This document shows positions 44,558-53,487 of a DNA stretch of 53,587 nucleotides, piece after piece; position 1 is the stretch's first letter, and each line of letters opens with the position of its first letter. The position numbers and the translations under genes were made by a program. Under the pieces are notes generated by a model, which saw only the letters and a program-made list of their open reading frames with translations, did no database searches and was not told the origin of the DNA. The DNA comes from JBLHKW01 sp047618565 (GTDB lineage Bacteria; Planctomycetota; UBA1135; GCA-002686595). The stretch covers positions 1 to 53,587 of the forward strand of contig JBLHKW010000010.1 of the NCBI GenBank assembly GCA_047618565.1, written 5' to 3'.

Positions 44558-46135
44558 ATGAAGTCCCCCGACCTCACCGCTCCTCTCGCGCGCTTCGAAC
44601 TCCTTGCGGCCATCGCGTTTGGGTCAGGCGCCCTCGCACAGGGAGTTATCGTGCTCGACGACGCGCCGCCCGAGGTCGTTGCCGTCGGGCCCTCGGAAGA
44701 GCTCGAAGAGCTGCACCACGAGATTTACGAGCGCACCTACGATGGGCAGATCGGGTGTATTCCCGTGCTCGCCGTCGTGGACGGCACGGTCGTCTGGGAG
44801 CAGGGCTTCGGGTGGGCGGATCGGGACAGGAAACGCGCGGCTTCATCCGAGACGATCTACCCGATCGCCTCCGTGTCCAAGGGTCTGGTCAGACTCGCTG
44901 CTTCGCTCCTGGTAGCCGAGGGCAAGCTGGACTGGGAGAGCCCGGTGAGCGAGGTGCTCGATTGCTTCGCGCTCCAAACAGGTTCCTGGGTCGAAACCGA
45001 CCTTCTCGTTCGCGACCTCGCTCAGATGACGGCGGGCATGCGACACGGCGGAATGGACTGGTTGCGAGATGCCCCGGCCGCCGCCCACGATGGGTCGCTA
45101 CTTGCCACCGAACGGTTCGCCATCGTCGACGAAAATCCGGGACGCGAGTTCCGCTACAGCAACTACACGTCAGGTGTCCTCGAAGCCGTCGTGTTCGATG
45201 TCGGCGGCGAGCCCCTTGAGCTCCTGCTGCAACGGCGCTTCTTCGAACCGCTCGGCATGACATCGACGTCGGCAATGCCAGATATCGCAGATTCGCTCCT
45301 CGTCCGGGTCCGCTCCGGCTCGTACGAGTTCGACACCCCATCGTTCTCGCCCCCCAGCGCGGGGCTAGGCTTCTACTCCTCTGCGAAGGACCTGGCCCGG
45401 CTCGCTGCGCTGCACCTCGATCAGGATCTCTGCGACAAAATCGGAGTTCCAAAGGACGCCGTGACTTACTCAAGGTCTCGGCGAGACGGGAGTGCGGTTG
45501 GCCCCGCCGATTACTGGTTGGGTTGGGGTGCCGTCCAGGACGAATCAAACCGCTTCCACATTTCCAACGGTCCGATTTACGATGCCACGTCCTGCATCGT
45601 CTTGTCGTTGGAGCGTGACGTTGCCGTGATCTGTCTGCCCGACACTAAGTGGGATTCTCGAGTAGATGGAGCCCGCCTCGCCGACGTGATCGCAATGCGC
45701 GTCATGGACGCCCTCGTCGGCGGTTGCAGCGACGCCTTCCAGCAGGGCGAACAGCAGCACGAGTTGAGCGAGAGCGGCGCAGAACACGAGCCGATCCTCG
45801 CACAAGGCAATTGGACCGGAACGCGGACCCTCGCGGGCGAGGCATTCGAGGCGACGCTCGAGATCCAGGAGAGCCGCGCCAGCCTTCCATTCGGCGGCAT
45901 CTCCGCCACCTGCTCCGGACTCAGAGATACGAGCGGCCACCTCGAGGGGTCCTTCGGCACCAGCGGCGAGCTGAACTTCTTCGGTGAGACCTCCGAACTC
46001 TCATCCCTGTCCATTCGCGTCAAGCGACTCGAGAAACAGGACCTTGTCGTCGGTTCAGCGATCCTGAGCGCGTACTCGACCGATCGAAAAGTCGCCGGCA
46101 GTGGCGCCGCGCTGCTCGAATTCTCGCGTGAATGA
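44558..46135 (+). CDS. Serine hydrolase, beta-lactamase family
   Basis: A 525-residue exported protein (signal peptide to about residue 28, ending GALAQG). SxxK is SVSK at 105-108 in the context YPIASVSKGLVRLAASLL, and YxN is YSN at 200-202. About 370 residues form the catalytic fold; the C-terminal 140 residues (from about NWTGTRTLAGEAFEATLEI) look like a beta-rich accessory domain. It differs from the divergent serine hydrolase, sharing only the fold. Substrate unknown; esterase, amidase or peptidase all possible. Confidence 0.88.
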   Translation: MKSPDLTAPLARFELLAAIAFGSGALAQGVIVLDDAPPEVVAVGPSEELEELHHEIYERTYDGQIGCIPVLAVVDGTVVWEQGFGWADRDRKRAASSETIYPIASVSKGLVRLAASLLVAEGKLDWESPVSEVLDCFALQTGSWVETDLLVRDLAQMTAGMRHGGMDWLRDAPAAAHDGSLLATERFAIVDENPGREFRYSNYTSGVLEAVVFDVGGEPLELLLQRRFFEPLGMTSTSAMPDIADSLLVRVRSGSYEFDTPSFSPPSAGLGFYSSAKDLARLAALHLDQDLCDKIGVPKDAVTYSRSRRDGSAVGPADYWLGWGAVQDESNRFHISNGPIYDATSCIVLSLERDVAVICLPDTKWDSRVDGARLADVIAMRVMDALVGGCSDAFQQGEQQHELSESGAEHEPILAQGNWTGTRTLAGEAFEATLEIQESRASLPFGGISATCSGLRDTSGHLEGSFGTSGELNFFGETSELSSLSIRVKRLEKQDLVVGSAILSAYSTDRKVAGSGAALLEFSRE

Positions 46136-46183
46136 CACGTCCCACCGGGTGTGCGGCGATGAACCTGTTTCCGTACCGCCAGT

Positions 46184-46735
46184 TCAGGAACGTGGCCCGA
46201 TCAGCTCGATCAGGTTCCCATCCGGATCCCGCACCACCGCGAGTGATGGCGCGGTCGCTTCTGCGCCAATCTTGACGGGCCCAGCGGCCAGAGGCTTGAC
46301 ACCGTCTTTGGCGAGCTTCCTAAGAACGACGTCCAGGTCGCTGACGAAGAGCGTCATGTAGCTCATGCCGAGCTGGGAGTGAATGAACGCGTTGTTGGCA
46401 GGCCTGGACTCCACGCCCTCCAGCTGCATCAGCTTGACCTTGCTTCCCGATCCATTGTCGTCGAGCACGAAGACCCGCACGCTGAGCGGCTGTTCGTCCG
46501 TCAGCCCGGCGGCACGACAGAAATCCACACCGACCTCGAACCCCTCGGCCTCGCTCAGGCCCAAGCTCTCTCCGTAGAACCGGGCCGCCGCATCGATGTC
46601 GCTGACGACGATTCCGAAGTCCACGGATGGGCTCGCGAAATTCGCGCTCTCTTCACGAAAGCCGAAAATGAGGAGCAGGGCGGCGAGGGCAGCGATAGCG
46701 ACGGGCGAGTGAAGCGTTGTCATTTTGCGTTCCAT
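46184..46735 (-). CDS. VOC-family (glyoxalase/bleomycin-resistance fold) protein with N-terminal anchor
   Basis: A 183-residue protein. Residues about 10-27 are a hydrophobic anchor or signal (PVAIAALAALLLIFGF). The rest is one VOC unit of two beta-alpha-beta-beta-beta modules: VDFGIVVSDIDAAARFYGESLGL, then YMTLFVSDLDVVLRKLAKDG and VVRDPDGNLIELIGP with the typical metal-ligand Glu. Export would be unusual for an ordinary glyoxalase. Start could be 46735 (MERKM) or 46723 (MTTL). Confidence 0.85.
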   Translation of the reverse strand: MERKMTTLHSPVAIAALAALLLIFGFREESANFASPSVDFGIVVSDIDAAARFYGESLGLSEAEGFEVGVDFCRAAGLTDEQPLSVRVFVLDDNGSGSKVKLMQLEGVESRPANNAFIHSQLGMSYMTLFVSDLDVVLRKLAKDGVKPLAAGPVKIGAEATAPSLAVVRDPDGNLIELIGPRS

Positions 46736-46806
46736 GGGTGAGGCCTGGGCCAGGCAGTGTTCCGTGATGCGATTTGCGTCGCCAAGTCTACAGGGAGTCA
46801 CGCGCT

Positions 46807-48138
46807 TCACTCGGTCTTGGCGATGCAGTAGAGCTCCGATCGGCCGCGCAGAAAGAGCTCGTCGCCGGCCACGGCGGGCGTGGCGTCGAAGATGGCGTCG
46901 AGGTGGTTCACGGCCAGAGTCGAGAACTTGGCGCCCGTGGCGACCACCTCGATGGTCCCGTCGCGACCGGCGATGTAGATGCGGCCGTCTGCCAGGACCG
47001 GAGAGGCCCAGACATCGCTGACCGCTTCGAGCCGCGTGGGCTCGTAGAGGGGCTCTCCACTCTGGACGTCGAAGGCGGAGAGAATCCCGGACGTGGACTT
47101 CAACGCGTAGAGGATGCCGTCGTGGGCAATGGGCGACGGGATGCGCGGCACGTCGCGGTCGCGCGTCCACATCAGAGCATCGGATTCGTAGACGTTTTCA
47201 CCCTTCGCGCTGTCGAGGTCAACGGCCACCATCGTGCCGCCGCGGCGCGTCCCTGTTCCGTAGATCAGCACCCCTGCATGAAGCAGGGGCGAGGCGATGA
47301 TGCCTCCCGGGCGGGTAGAAACGGGCGGCCCGCAGGTCCACACCACCTTGCCCGTGCCCCCATCGTAGGCCACGGTCGTGCTCGACGAGACAATGATGAG
47401 CGGGGCGCCCTGCGCCCTCTCGACCACGAGCGGCGTGCTCCAGTTGGTGCCCAGCTCACGTACTGTGCGCCAGAGTTCCTTGCCGGTCGCCTTGTCGAGC
47501 GCGACCAGGAACGAGTCACCGGTGTGGTCCCACTGCACCACGAGAGCGCTCCCGCACAGGACCGGTGAGCTGCCCTCTCCAAACCCGTTCTGGATGTCCA
47601 TGTCGCCAAGGTCGACCTCCCACGCGAGCTCACCGGCGAGGTCGTATGCGTAGATCCCGTAGGAGCCGAAGGAGACGAAGATGTGCTGACCATCGCTCAC
47701 GACGGAAGGCGCCGCAAACGAACCATCGGGATGGGTTCCCTGGTGCGGTACCTGGGTACGCGCGACCTGTTCCCATGCGATGGAGCCGTCAGCCCGATCG
47801 AACGCCATGACGAGAAAGTCGACCTCGTCCACGGGAGGTTGATCGCGCTCCTGGCGTTTGCCGCCGTCCCCGCTGGACTCGCCCTCGATCGCCACGGCTG
47901 CCGTGATGAACACCCGTCCGCCAACGATGACCGGAGAGGAGAGCCCCCGACCGGGGAGTTCGGCCTTCCACTTGAGGTTGGACTCCTCGCTGAACTCCAG
48001 CGGCGGCGAGCCCTGCGCAACTCCGTCTGCGCCCACCCCACGCCAGCCAGACCAGTCGCTGGCTGGGTTCAATTCGTGATCGCTCGGCGTGGAGAAGGCT
48101 GCGAGGCTGAGAAGCAAGGCGAGGAGCGTGGAGTGCAT
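46807..48138 (-). CDS. Secreted PQQ-like beta-propeller protein
   Basis: A 443-residue exported protein (signal peptide MHSTLLALLLSLAAFS). Seven or so blades show the PQQ-propeller pattern: an AFDRADGSIAWEQ type strand-turn with Ala, Gly, Asp and Trp, repeated as AYDLAGELAWEV, ALDKATGKELWRT and AYDGGTGKVVWTC. SDWSGWRGVGADGVAQGS near the N-terminus is the usual opening. Such proteins in planctomycetes have no proven cofactor. The ATG at 48138 is preferred for its signal peptide. It and the next propeller gene upstream lie in tandem. Confidence 0.88.
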   Translation of the reverse strand: MHSTLLALLLSLAAFSTPSDHELNPASDWSGWRGVGADGVAQGSPPLEFSEESNLKWKAELPGRGLSSPVIVGGRVFITAAVAIEGESSGDGGKRQERDQPPVDEVDFLVMAFDRADGSIAWEQVARTQVPHQGTHPDGSFAAPSVVSDGQHIFVSFGSYGIYAYDLAGELAWEVDLGDMDIQNGFGEGSSPVLCGSALVVQWDHTGDSFLVALDKATGKELWRTVRELGTNWSTPLVVERAQGAPLIIVSSSTTVAYDGGTGKVVWTCGPPVSTRPGGIIASPLLHAGVLIYGTGTRRGGTMVAVDLDSAKGENVYESDALMWTRDRDVPRIPSPIAHDGILYALKSTSGILSAFDVQSGEPLYEPTRLEAVSDVWASPVLADGRIYIAGRDGTIEVVATGAKFSTLAVNHLDAIFDATPAVAGDELFLRGRSELYCIAKTE

Positions 48139-48399
48139 TGGTAATGAATCAGGGCAACGGAACGGGATCGAGCAGAGGGCCGAAACCGTCCAGATCTGAA
48201 ATGAAAGGAATGAGGTGCCACGGCGTCCCATGGCGGGTCACATTGTAGCGCCGCGAAGTGCCGCAGGCTTCGACGTCCGGCGAACGCGGCCTCGAATGCC
48301 CGCACCCACGCCGAGACGGGCCGTGGGAGCGGTTGTGGCCCGCTCATCGGCTCAAGCTTGGCAACAACTTGCGTCCGGCCGGTTCGCACACACTACGGA

Positions 48400-49848
48400 C
48401 TACTGATCCAGGGCACCGAAGCAGAACAGGTGACCCTCGGTTCGCAACCATACTTGCCCATCTTCCAGGGCCGGGGTTGCGTAGCAGGGCTCCTCGAAGT
48501 CGACCGTGCACAGCGGTTCGAAGCGTCCGTCCGCGTCGAGCACGGTCAAGATGCCGGACTCGCCGACGAGATAGACCTTTCCGTCGGCCGCGACCGGGGA
48601 GGTGTAGTACGCGTCGATGGCGTGCGCGAGGCGGCCCTTCTCGATGCGCTCACCGGTGTCGGGATCGAGCAGGGTCAGCAGGCCGCCCTGGTCCGCGAGC
48701 ATGTAGTACTTGCCGCGGTAGACGAGCGGTGAGGGCAACTGGGAGATGTCGCGATAGCTGGTCCAGAGGACGTGCGTATCGGTCACGTCGCCCACGCCGC
48801 CCATGCGAATTGCCATTGCGCTGTTGACGGCCTCGAGCGCGGCGCGGGTGCCGGCCCACTCGCTGGCGTCCAGGGAACCGTCTGCGTTGAGGTCGAAGAA
48901 CGGAAACAAGCGGGCGACCTGCGGATCAGGGATCTCGCCAGCGACGATGAGCTGGTCGCCGTCGGCATCCATCTGCGCCAGGGCCTCGTCGAAGGGCGGC
49001 AGGAAGACCTGCTGGCCCTTGTTGTTCACCGGTGACGCAAAGCCATGGGTCCACAGGGTGTCGCCCGCGAGGACCGGGACGGATTTCATCTCGGAGGGCA
49101 GACCGCGCACCCACCACAGGCGCTCGCCGGTGAGCGGATCGTAGGCGTCCAGCAAGTAGGACCCGGGCAGGATGACCTGGTCCTTTCCCTGGGGCGTGCG
49201 ATACACGACCGGGGTGCAGTGGCCGCTGGTCGCGCTCGGACGGGGCTCGCGCCAGACCGTCTCGCCGTCGTACTTGGACACACCGATGACAAAGGAGTCC
49301 GTCGACTGGTCGCAGGCCAGAACCACGACGTCATCGACGAGGATCGGCGAGGCGCCCATGGCGTAGATGTTGTCGAAGGGCCCCAGTGGCATGCGCCAGC
49401 GCTCGTTGCCATCGTGGTCGTAGGCGAGCAGCCCGTACTCGTCAAAGAACACGACCACGGTGTCGTGGTCGACGGCGGCCGAGGCGGACGCGGGATGGTT
49501 GAGGACCTGGAACTCGATCCGGCGCGGGCGCGGGGCCTCACGCTTCCAGACGGTCTCCCCCGAGACTCGATCGATGGCGTAGGTGAAGAGGCGTTCTTCA
49601 TCGAGCGCTGTCAGGAACAGGCGCTCGGCGCTCAGAGCGGGCGATGAGAACCCGGGCGGGAACTCGCGCTTCCAGAGCACGTTCGTTTCCGGGCCGAGTT
49701 GAGCCGGATAGCCCGTTCCAGCGGCGATACCGGTGCCGTTGGGGCCGCGGAATCGATTCCACGCGGCGTCGGACGGAAGCTGCTGGCAGGCGACGAGCAG
49801 CAGCAGAAGCAGGAACAACGGGGCGCTCAGGCTAGTCATGCGCGGCAT
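48400..49848 (-). CDS. PQQ-like beta-propeller lipoprotein with EF-hand pair
   Basis: A 482-residue lipoprotein (LFLLLLLLVAC, lipidated Cys21) with the opening WNRFRGPNGTGIAAG shared by PQQ-like propellers. Blades carry the motifs AIDRVSGETVWKR, SKYDGETVWREP, AYDPLTGERLWWV and LLDPDTGERIEKG. Within the propeller, residues about 290-335 form two EF-hand calcium loops: D294-E305 (DADGDQLIVAGE) and D319-E330 (DLNADGSLDASE), each with the 1-3-5-12 acidic pattern. This suggests calcium binding in an interblade insert. Start 49848 or 49839. Confidence 0.88.
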   Translation of the reverse strand: MPRMTSLSAPLFLLLLLLVACQQLPSDAAWNRFRGPNGTGIAAGTGYPAQLGPETNVLWKREFPPGFSSPALSAERLFLTALDEERLFTYAIDRVSGETVWKREAPRPRRIEFQVLNHPASASAAVDHDTVVVFFDEYGLLAYDHDGNERWRMPLGPFDNIYAMGASPILVDDVVVLACDQSTDSFVIGVSKYDGETVWREPRPSATSGHCTPVVYRTPQGKDQVILPGSYLLDAYDPLTGERLWWVRGLPSEMKSVPVLAGDTLWTHGFASPVNNKGQQVFLPPFDEALAQMDADGDQLIVAGEIPDPQVARLFPFFDLNADGSLDASEWAGTRAALEAVNSAMAIRMGGVGDVTDTHVLWTSYRDISQLPSPLVYRGKYYMLADQGGLLTLLDPDTGERIEKGRLAHAIDAYYTSPVAADGKVYLVGESGILTVLDADGRFEPLCTVDFEEPCYATPALEDGQVWLRTEGHLFCFGALDQ

Positions 49849-49884
49849 CGTACCGCACGCCCGAGCGTCTCCGATTCGTTCCGA

Positions 49885-50388
49885 CTAATTGAAATCGTAG
49901 ATGTACGACAAGCGTTCCTTGTTCAGGATCGCGTAGGGCAGGTTGAGCAGCTGCCGCAAGCTCGAGTTCTGCTTGTCGTCGAAGCCGCGCAGCTTCGGGT
50001 TGCGCATCACGAAGAAGCGGCGCGTGGCCTTGTCGCTGACCTCGTAAGCGTTCGGTCGAATCTCACCGGCCAGCTCGATATTCAACGGGCCCGTGTAGAA
50101 GGCTCGCACGCGCTGGACGGACTGGGTCCTGGCCAGGTCGGCGCGCACTCCGTCACCCGACTCGTCCACGAATTCGTGGGCCAGCAGGATCTCCTCGACG
50201 TTCACGTGCAGCAGCGGCGTGTGGATCTCCTCGCAGGAGTTCAGATCCGTCAGGGTCACGTCGCGGATACGCAGGAAGTACTTGCGATGCTCGTCGAGCA
50301 TCTTGCTCAGGCGCGTGTACTTGTTCTCGACGCATCCCTTTATCAGGAACGTGTCGGTCAAAAACAGGTCGGTGACAATGGTCAGCAT
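49885..50388 (-). CDS. Conserved hypothetical protein coupled to folC
   Basis: A 167-residue cytosolic-looking protein, no signal peptide or membrane helix. It reads MLTIVTDLFLTDTFLIKGCV, then ENKYTRLSKMLDEHRKYFLRI and alternating strands (VTLTDLNSC, NVEEILLAHEFVDESGD), a pattern of a small alpha/beta or beta-barrel domain. Lower Arg and higher Asn/Lys than chance frames here, so I take it as real. It overlaps the end of folC by 7 bp, so the two are co-translated. I do not recognise its family. Confidence 0.75.
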   Translation of the reverse strand: MLTIVTDLFLTDTFLIKGCVENKYTRLSKMLDEHRKYFLRIRDVTLTDLNSCEEIHTPLLHVNVEEILLAHEFVDESGDGVRADLARTQSVQRVRAFYTGPLNIELAGEIRPNAYEVSDKATRRFFVMRNPKLRGFDDKQNSSLRQLLNLPYAILNKERLSYIYDFN

Positions 50389-51662
50389 TCGTTCGTTCGC
50401 CGTAGCGCTGGTCGGGTTGCTCCGGCCAGGTAGAGAGATCCCGTCACCAGCACCCAGCCTGAAGCCGCCAGTTTGGCGGCCTGCAATACGGCCTGGTCAG
50501 GATCGGGCACGGCGTGGGCCACGAGCCCTTCGCCCTGCGCAAGCTCACACAGCTCGTTTGCAGCCAGATGCCGACCGGTCTTGATCGTCGTGCACACGAC
50601 CCTATCGACACAGGCCTTGAGTGCCTTGAGGATCGCGCGGGCGTCTTTGTCGGTAGCCAGGGAGAGCACCGCCACGGGCCGCCCAGGCAGGTCCGGGCGC
50701 CCCTCAAGCTCGGCGCAGGCCATGGCCACGCTGCTCGCCACGTGGGCGCCATCCAGGATCACGGGCACGCCTGCCAGGCTGAACTGTTCGAGCCGACCCG
50801 GCAGAGCAGCCGCGCGCAGGGCTTTTTCGTCCAGCAGATGGGCTCCGATGGGAGTGCCGCCCGACCGGTTAGGGGCCCGCTCACCGATGGCATCGAGGAC
50901 ACAGGCGGCGAGCGCGCGGTTGCGCGCGGAAAAGCCCTTGGCCTGCCCCAGATCCGGGAAACGTACCTGTATATCGAGCTCGGCCGCGCGCTCCAGCAGT
51001 ACCCGCGCGGCCTGGGCCTCGCCCGCCTGGCCGTCCAGCGAAAGGCCACAGACGAAGGTCGCCCCGGGCTTCAGGATGCCGGCCTTCTCGCGCGCGATGG
51101 CCCCGTGCGTATCGCCGAGCACGTGGGTGTGCTCGAGTTCGATGTTGGTGACGACGCAAACCTCGGGCGCGATCACGTTCGTCGAATCGAGCCGGCCGCC
51201 GAGCCCCACTTCACATACCGCCCAGTCGAGCCGTGCCTCCCCGAAGATCATGAACGCCGCCGCGGTCAAGGTATCGAACCAGGTGGCGTCCTCGCCGCGC
51301 GCGTCCAGAGCACGTTCGAGCGCGGTGGCCAGCACTCCATCCGCCACGTCGTGCCCGTCCACGCGCACCCGTTCGTTCACGCGCTCCACGTGCGGCGACC
51401 CGTAGACACCGACCCGCTCGCCCGCGCCGCGCAGACCCTCTGCCACCAACGCCGAAACAGTGCCCTTGCCCTTCGTGCCGGTCACGTGCACCCACATGGG
51501 CGCCCCGGGACCGGTATGCGGGTCCCCCAGGCGCGCGAGCAGCTCCCCCACGGGCTCCAGGTCGCGCCGGATGCGCTGAGTGCGGTCCCGCTCCCAGTTG
51601 ATCAGCCCGTCCATGCGCTTCAGGGCGGCTGCCAGGCTCACTTGGGGGTCATCGATGCTCAT
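50382..51662 (-). CDS. folC: Bifunctional folylpolyglutamate/dihydrofolate synthase
   Basis: Adds glutamate to folates, or to dihydropteroate. The 426-residue Mur-ligase-like enzyme has the P-loop HVTGTKGKGTVSALV, then GVYGSPHVERVNERVRVDG, the omega-loop region, CEVGLGGRLDSTNVI, NIELEHTHVLGDTHGAIAREKAGI and VILDGAHVASSVAMA near residue 305 in the C-terminal domain. A shift from the usual SPH/T loop is not seen. The downstream hypothetical gene overlaps its end by 7 bp. Confidence 0.94.
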   Translation of the reverse strand: MSIDDPQVSLAAALKRMDGLINWERDRTQRIRRDLEPVGELLARLGDPHTGPGAPMWVHVTGTKGKGTVSALVAEGLRGAGERVGVYGSPHVERVNERVRVDGHDVADGVLATALERALDARGEDATWFDTLTAAAFMIFGEARLDWAVCEVGLGGRLDSTNVIAPEVCVVTNIELEHTHVLGDTHGAIAREKAGILKPGATFVCGLSLDGQAGEAQAARVLLERAAELDIQVRFPDLGQAKGFSARNRALAACVLDAIGERAPNRSGGTPIGAHLLDEKALRAAALPGRLEQFSLAGVPVILDGAHVASSVAMACAELEGRPDLPGRPVAVLSLATDKDARAILKALKACVDRVVCTTIKTGRHLAANELCELAQGEGLVAHAVPDPDQAVLQAAKLAASGWVLVTGSLYLAGATRPALRRTNEC

Positions 51663-51757
51663 GGGGAGTCAGTCCGTGACGCTGCGCGTGAAAACCAACC
51701 AAGATCCCGGTCCGCTGCACAGTATTCCAGGGCACATGTACGATAGGAGGATGGGGG

Positions 51758-52216
51758 ATGGCCAGCCCGCGCTTGGTACGGGATGGATATTGCATGACTC
51801 ACCTACTCCATCAAATCAGGGTCTTTGTTTACCGCGTCGCTGCGGGCGATCCGGACTACCTGATCCTCAAGCCTGCGCAGGGCATCGAGGCCCTGTGGGG
51901 ACCCATCCAGGGCCCGCTGGGTTTCGGTGAGAAGCTCGAGAGCGCCATCCGCCGCCGGGTGATGAGGGACACGGGCATGCGCGCGCCTGCTCAGCTCGTC
52001 GATCTGGAGATGCCGGGGCGCTACCTGCTCGGCGACGAGGAGATCGTGGAATGGAATTTCGGGTTCCACTCGACCTCCCACCCGGACGAGGAGCGCCTCA
52101 AGACGAACTGGGCCGAGCACCGCTGGGTGAACTTCTCGGAGGCGTACCCGAACCTCGGTCTCGAGGCGGACCGCGCCGCGATCGTGCGTCTGCACACGTT
52201 TCTGGGCGCAGCCTGA
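51758..52216 (+). CDS. Nudix-fold protein with degenerate Nudix box
   Basis: A 152-residue protein with the Nudix fold: opening strand HQIRVFVYRV, then YLILKP and LWGPIQGPLG, the Nudix helix, and later strands EIVEWNFGFH and HRWVNFSEAYPNLGLEADRAA. The box GX5EX7REUXEEXGU reads G52-x5-E58-x7-R66-R67-V-M-R70-D71-T-G-M. The catalytic Glu residues of REUXEE are thus Arg, Arg and Asp, so hydrolysis by the usual mechanism is doubtful. Start at ATG 51758 has a perfect AGGAGG 7 bp upstream; an ATG at 51794 (MTHLLHQ) is the alternative. Confidence 0.8.
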   Translation: MASPRLVRDGYCMTHLLHQIRVFVYRVAAGDPDYLILKPAQGIEALWGPIQGPLGFGEKLESAIRRRVMRDTGMRAPAQLVDLEMPGRYLLGDEEIVEWNFGFHSTSHPDEERLKTNWAEHRWVNFSEAYPNLGLEADRAAIVRLHTFLGAA

Positions 52217-52232
52217 GCCGCCCGCGGGCCGC

Positions 52233-53474
52233 CTACAGGAGCGCGAGCTTCGGATAGCGGCCGAAGAGCAACGGCTCGGAATCCACGCCGAACCAGTCCT
52301 CGATGATCGAGGCGTAGACGCTGCGGAAATCCGTGGTGAACGTCAGGTCGCCCTCATCGAGCTCTTCCAGCGACGGATGACGACCGTGCAGGCCGCCCTT
52401 GACGGCCTGGCCCAGCACGAGCACCGGCCCCGCGTGACCGTGGTCGTGGCCCTTGGACTCGTTCTCCGCGACCCGGCGACCGAACTCGCTGAAGACGACC
52501 ACAACCGTGTTGCGCCCGAGGCTCGACATGGAAAGATCTTCCATGAAGGCACCAAGGCCGTCGTCGAGGGTGCGCATCAGCTCGCTATGACGCGACAGCT
52601 GCTTGGCATGGGTATCGAAGCCGGTCAACTCGCAGGAGAACACACGCGTGCCCAGGCCGCCGTGGATGAAGGCTGCGATGTCACGCAAGCTGGCCGCGAA
52701 GGTCTCATGCGGATATTCCGCCTTCGGCTGGTAGGCCGCGGCTGCGCGCCGCACTCGCACGGAGGAAGCGTCGGCAACATCGAGCACGCGCCGCAGGCGC
52801 GACAGTACGTTGCGCCGGGTGGCGCCCTCGCCGCCTACGGGAGCGGGCATCCCGTCGCCGCCGGCGGCACGCCATGCGTCGGCCTTGCGACCGTCCCCGA
52901 ACCATCGATAGCTGGTGGGCGAGGCGATCATCACGGGCGGGTGCATCTCCGAGTGGATCGAGAAGGGCGCGCCGGAGCCCGCATGCACGACCAGCTCGGA
53001 GTTGTTGACGTCGGGCCACGCGGCCTCGCACAGCCGACCGATCCAGCCCTCGGACAGAACGCGACCACGCGGGTGCGCGGTGTGCCAGATCTCGAGCGAC
53101 TTGAAATGCGAGCGACCCTGGTCCGGGTAGCCGACACCCTCGACCACGGCCAGCTGCTCCTTCTCGAAGAGCGCGTGCAGGCGCTTCAACTCCGGGTGCA
53201 GACCACGGTAGTCGTCCAGCTTGAGCACCTTGGCCGTGTCGATCGCCGTCGTGGGACGCACGCGGTGGTAGCTATCGTCCGCGTAGGGCACGACCGTGCT
53301 CAGGCCGTCGTTGCCGCCGGTGAGCTGGATCAGGACCAGGTTGCGCCCATCGTCCTCGCGCTCATCCTCGAGCCAGCGCTTGCGGCTCGCAGGCTGGGCA
53401 CCGGCCAGGGCGCAGCTCGCCAGGGCGGCGCCGCCCATCAGGAGCGAACGACGGTGAAGTTGTTCAGGGTTCAT
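52233..53474 (-). CDS. DUF1501 protein with twin-arginine signal
   Basis: A 413-residue exported protein of the sulfatase-like alkaline-phosphatase superfamily member DUF1501. The Tat signal is HRRSLLMGGAALASCALAG. Typical segments: NLVLIQLTGGNDGLSTVVPY, LHPELKRLHALFEKEQLAVVEGVGYPDQGRSHF, and VVVVFSEFGRRVAENESKGHDHGHA, which ends with the His cluster. It ends RYPKLALL. It follows the end of a DUF1800 gene, its usual partner, in one operon. Confidence 0.93.
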   Translation of the reverse strand: MNPEQLHRRSLLMGGAALASCALAGAQPASRKRWLEDEREDDGRNLVLIQLTGGNDGLSTVVPYADDSYHRVRPTTAIDTAKVLKLDDYRGLHPELKRLHALFEKEQLAVVEGVGYPDQGRSHFKSLEIWHTAHPRGRVLSEGWIGRLCEAAWPDVNNSELVVHAGSGAPFSIHSEMHPPVMIASPTSYRWFGDGRKADAWRAAGGDGMPAPVGGEGATRRNVLSRLRRVLDVADASSVRVRRAAAAYQPKAEYPHETFAASLRDIAAFIHGGLGTRVFSCELTGFDTHAKQLSRHSELMRTLDDGLGAFMEDLSMSSLGRNTVVVVFSEFGRRVAENESKGHDHGHAGPVLVLGQAVKGGLHGRHPSLEELDEGDLTFTTDFRSVYASIIEDWFGVDSEPLLFGRYPKLALL

Positions 53475-53487
53475 GAAATCCTCGCGC

